Source: DASYSL01 sp036003365
Lineage (GTDB): Bacteria; Eisenbacteria; RBG-16-71-46; DASYSL01
Direction of reading: 5' to 3'
Assembly: GCA_036003365.1 (NCBI GenBank)
Contig: DASYSL010000222.1
Coordinates: 1 to 6,913 of the forward strand
Length of the DNA stretch: 6,913 bases
The notes below the pieces were generated by a model, which saw nothing but the letters and a program-made list of their open reading frames with translations, was not told the DNA's origin and did no database searches. This document shows positions 5,441-6,913 of this stretch, piece after piece. Each line of letters begins with the position of its first letter. The stretch's first letter is position 1. Both the position numbers and the translations under genes were made by a program.

Positions 5441-6913
5441 TGGCTCACGCCGCTATCGGCGGCCGTGCTGCGGATCTGGCGCTCTCCCTTGATCGACACC
5501 TGCGGATGGGGGAAAAACGCCGCGCCCAGGTCGAAGGTCGTGCGGTCGTTGGCCGGATCGACGGCGAAGCCGGCCGGCACGCGGTTCTGCGTGTTGGTGC
5601 GCTCGTAGCGCACATAAGGGTAGAGCGAGATCGATTTCTCGGGCGCCAGGTGCGGGCCGAGGTCGTAGCCCGCTTCGGTATACCAGCCGAAGAGGCTTTC
5701 GCCGACCGATGCCGTGCCGCTGAGCCCATTGGCGTCGTTGATCTCCGCCGCATCGCCGACGTGGCCGTGCGCGTAGAGGCCGCGCAGCCAGAGGCCTGAG
5801 GCGCGATACTCGGCGTGGCCTTCGAGGAGGGTCACGAGCCCCGTGAAGGTCCGGCCGGCGCTCGTCGTGTCACCCTGGCCCGAGCCACCGGTGAAGACCG
5901 ATCCGCCGACGCTCAGCCCGCTTTCGCCCTTCCACTCGAGCCGCGCCACGCCCGACCAATCGTGGACCAGCGACTGCGATCCTTCCTGGCGCCCGCCGCG
6001 AATGCCCTCCTCGGCCGAAAAGCCTTCGGCCACCTCGGGCGAGGCCACGGAACGCAGCCCTTCCATGACATAGGCGCGATAGCCGAAGCCCTTGCCCAGA
6101 TCGCCGTGAAGCCCGGCGCCATTGCCCGCCCAGGTCGAAGGAATGATGACCGTCTCGACGTCCGAACGGGTGACCGGAAGGTAGGTCGGCGGCTCGTGCT
6201 GCTCGTTCACGAAACCCACGGGCGCGAGCAGGAGGCCGGCGCGCACGTTGGCGTGCGGGTTGGTCAAGAAATCCAGATACGCGAACTCGACTGCGGCCTC
6301 GCCGCGCTCCTCGGCGCCTTCGCCGCTCGAGGCGTGCTCGAACTCGAGCTCGGAGTTGAACAGCAGCGTGGGGGAGAACTTGTAGCCGATGTAGGTGACG
6401 GCGCGCAGCCAATCGAACGTGTGACGCCCGCCGCTCGGCGCGCCCGCCTCGGTCTCGCCCGAGGGCAGGGCGAGGAGTCCCTCGCCGTAGCCGCCGATCG
6501 AGAGCCCGGGCGATCCACCATAGACGCGCGACGCTGCGGGCCCCATCCCGTACTGCCCGAATCGCGGCTTGGTGCCGGCTTCGGGCGCGGCCGCTGCACC
6601 CTGCTTCATGGTCTCGATCTCTGCCGAGAGGATGTCGATGCGGCGCGCAAGCTCCTCGGGCGAGGGGCTGCCGCCGGCCTCGGCCATCACCGTCACCGTT
6701 TTGGACGGCCCCCGCCTGGTCACCGGGACCGCGACCGAGAGCGACGGGCTGTCACCCACCTGCGTCATGCCACCGTCGGGCTCGAGGAAGATGGCCTGGA
6801 TGGGCTCGGTTGCGCTCACGTTGTAGCGCGCGACGAAGCGCGCGCCTTCCTTGGGCCCGAGAACCAGGAGCGCGGTCGAAAGGGCGTCGGCGTCAGTGCC
6901 GGTGCGTGCGATG
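5410..6913 (-). CDS. ApbE (FAD:protein FMN transferase) C-terminus continuing in frame into an outer-membrane porin; 5' end outside window
   Basis: One open frame of 500 visible residues enters from the right edge. Residues 4-22 (TGTDADALSTALLVLGPKE) are the ApbE C-terminal signature; in ApbE/Ftp structures the second Asp and the Thr four positions later bind the Mg ion. The ApbE fold appears to end near residue 56 (AIFLEPDGGMTQVGDSP). A linker (57-84) follows, then a short coiled-coil-like helix (85-105, EELARRIDILSAEIETMKQG), then an all-beta porin-like barrel. The barrel includes LEFEHASSGEGAEERGEAAV, AYLDFLTNPHANVRAGLLLA and ends QWNFSVAYLF, with a BAM-type terminal Phe. Such porins normally start with a signal peptide directly before the helix; none is visible here in any frame. 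A GTG at 6819 and ATGs at 6768 and 6687 could be internal starts but would give an unexported porin. The simplest reading is a fusion exported by the ApbE signal; a sequence error merging two genes is the alternative. The 3' end overlaps the FMN-binding gene by 31 nt. Confidence 0.8.
   Translation of the reverse strand, partial: IARTGTDADALSTALLVLGPKEGARFVARYNVSATEPIQAIFLEPDGGMTQVGDSPSLSVAVPVTRRGPSKTVTVMAEAGGSPSPEELARRIDILSAEIETMKQGAAAAPEAGTKPRFGQYGMGPAASRVYGGSPGLSIGGYGEGLLALPSGETEAGAPSGGRHTFDWLRAVTYIGYKFSPTLLFNSELEFEHASSGEGAEERGEAAVEFAYLDFLTNPHANVRAGLLLAPVGFVNEQHEPPTYLPVTRSDVETVIIPSTWAGNGAGLHGDLGKGFGYRAYVMEGLRSVASPEVAEGFSAEEGIRGGRQEGSQSLVHDWSGVARLEWKGESGLSVGGSVFTGGSGQGDTTSAGRTFTGLVTLLEGHAEYRASGLWLRGLYAHGHVGDAAEINDANGLSGTASVGESLFGWYTEAGYDLGPHLAPEKSISLYPYVRYERTNTQNRVPAGFAVDPANDRTTFDLGAAFFPHPQVSIKGERQIRSTAADSGVSQWNFSVAYLF

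Overview
The window is high-GC DNA (roughly two thirds G+C by eye) from a diderm (Gram-negative) bacterium. Every complete gene encodes an exported, membrane or outer-membrane protein. The combination of a DUF5117/5118-type zinc metalloprotease, an MtrA/MtrB pair and an FMN-binding protein suits high-GC environmental phyla such as Acidobacteriota, Gemmatimonadota or Candidatus Eisenbacteria. That is a guess from gene content; the sequence carries no phylogenetic marker.

Layout. (1) 1-911, minus strand: the N-terminal 303 residues of a large secreted zinc-dependent metalloprotease, running off the left edge. (2) 912-1286: a 375-bp divergent intergenic region with weak candidate promoters for both sides and one hairpin. 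(3) 1287-4337, plus strand: a tight two-gene operon, a decaheme MtrA/PioA/DmsE-type cytochrome c (ten CXXCH motifs) followed by its MtrB/PioB-type outer-membrane beta-barrel. Together they are the electron conduit that carries electrons across the outer membrane. (4) 4341-6913, minus strand, converging on mtrB with a 3-bp gap: an overlapping three-gene operon. In transcription order it holds an ORF whose visible N-terminal part is the C-terminus of ApbE (FAD:protein FMN transferase) and which continues in frame into an outer-membrane porin, then a periplasmic FMN-binding-domain protein, then a four-helix inner-membrane protein.

How they may work together. MtrA/MtrB would pass electrons between the periplasm and the outside. 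The opposite operon looks like an extracytosolic flavinylation module: ApbE attaches FMN covalently to an exported protein, the FMN-binding protein is the likely acceptor, and the four-helix protein is a candidate inner-membrane partner. The porin may supply passage across the outer membrane. The convergent pairing suggests, but does not prove, that the flavin module and the heme conduit belong to one extracellular electron-transfer or periplasmic redox pathway.

The most unusual item is the uninterrupted reading frame joining the ApbE C-terminus to a porin that has no signal peptide of its own. No RNA gene, mobile element, CRISPR array or attachment site was seen.
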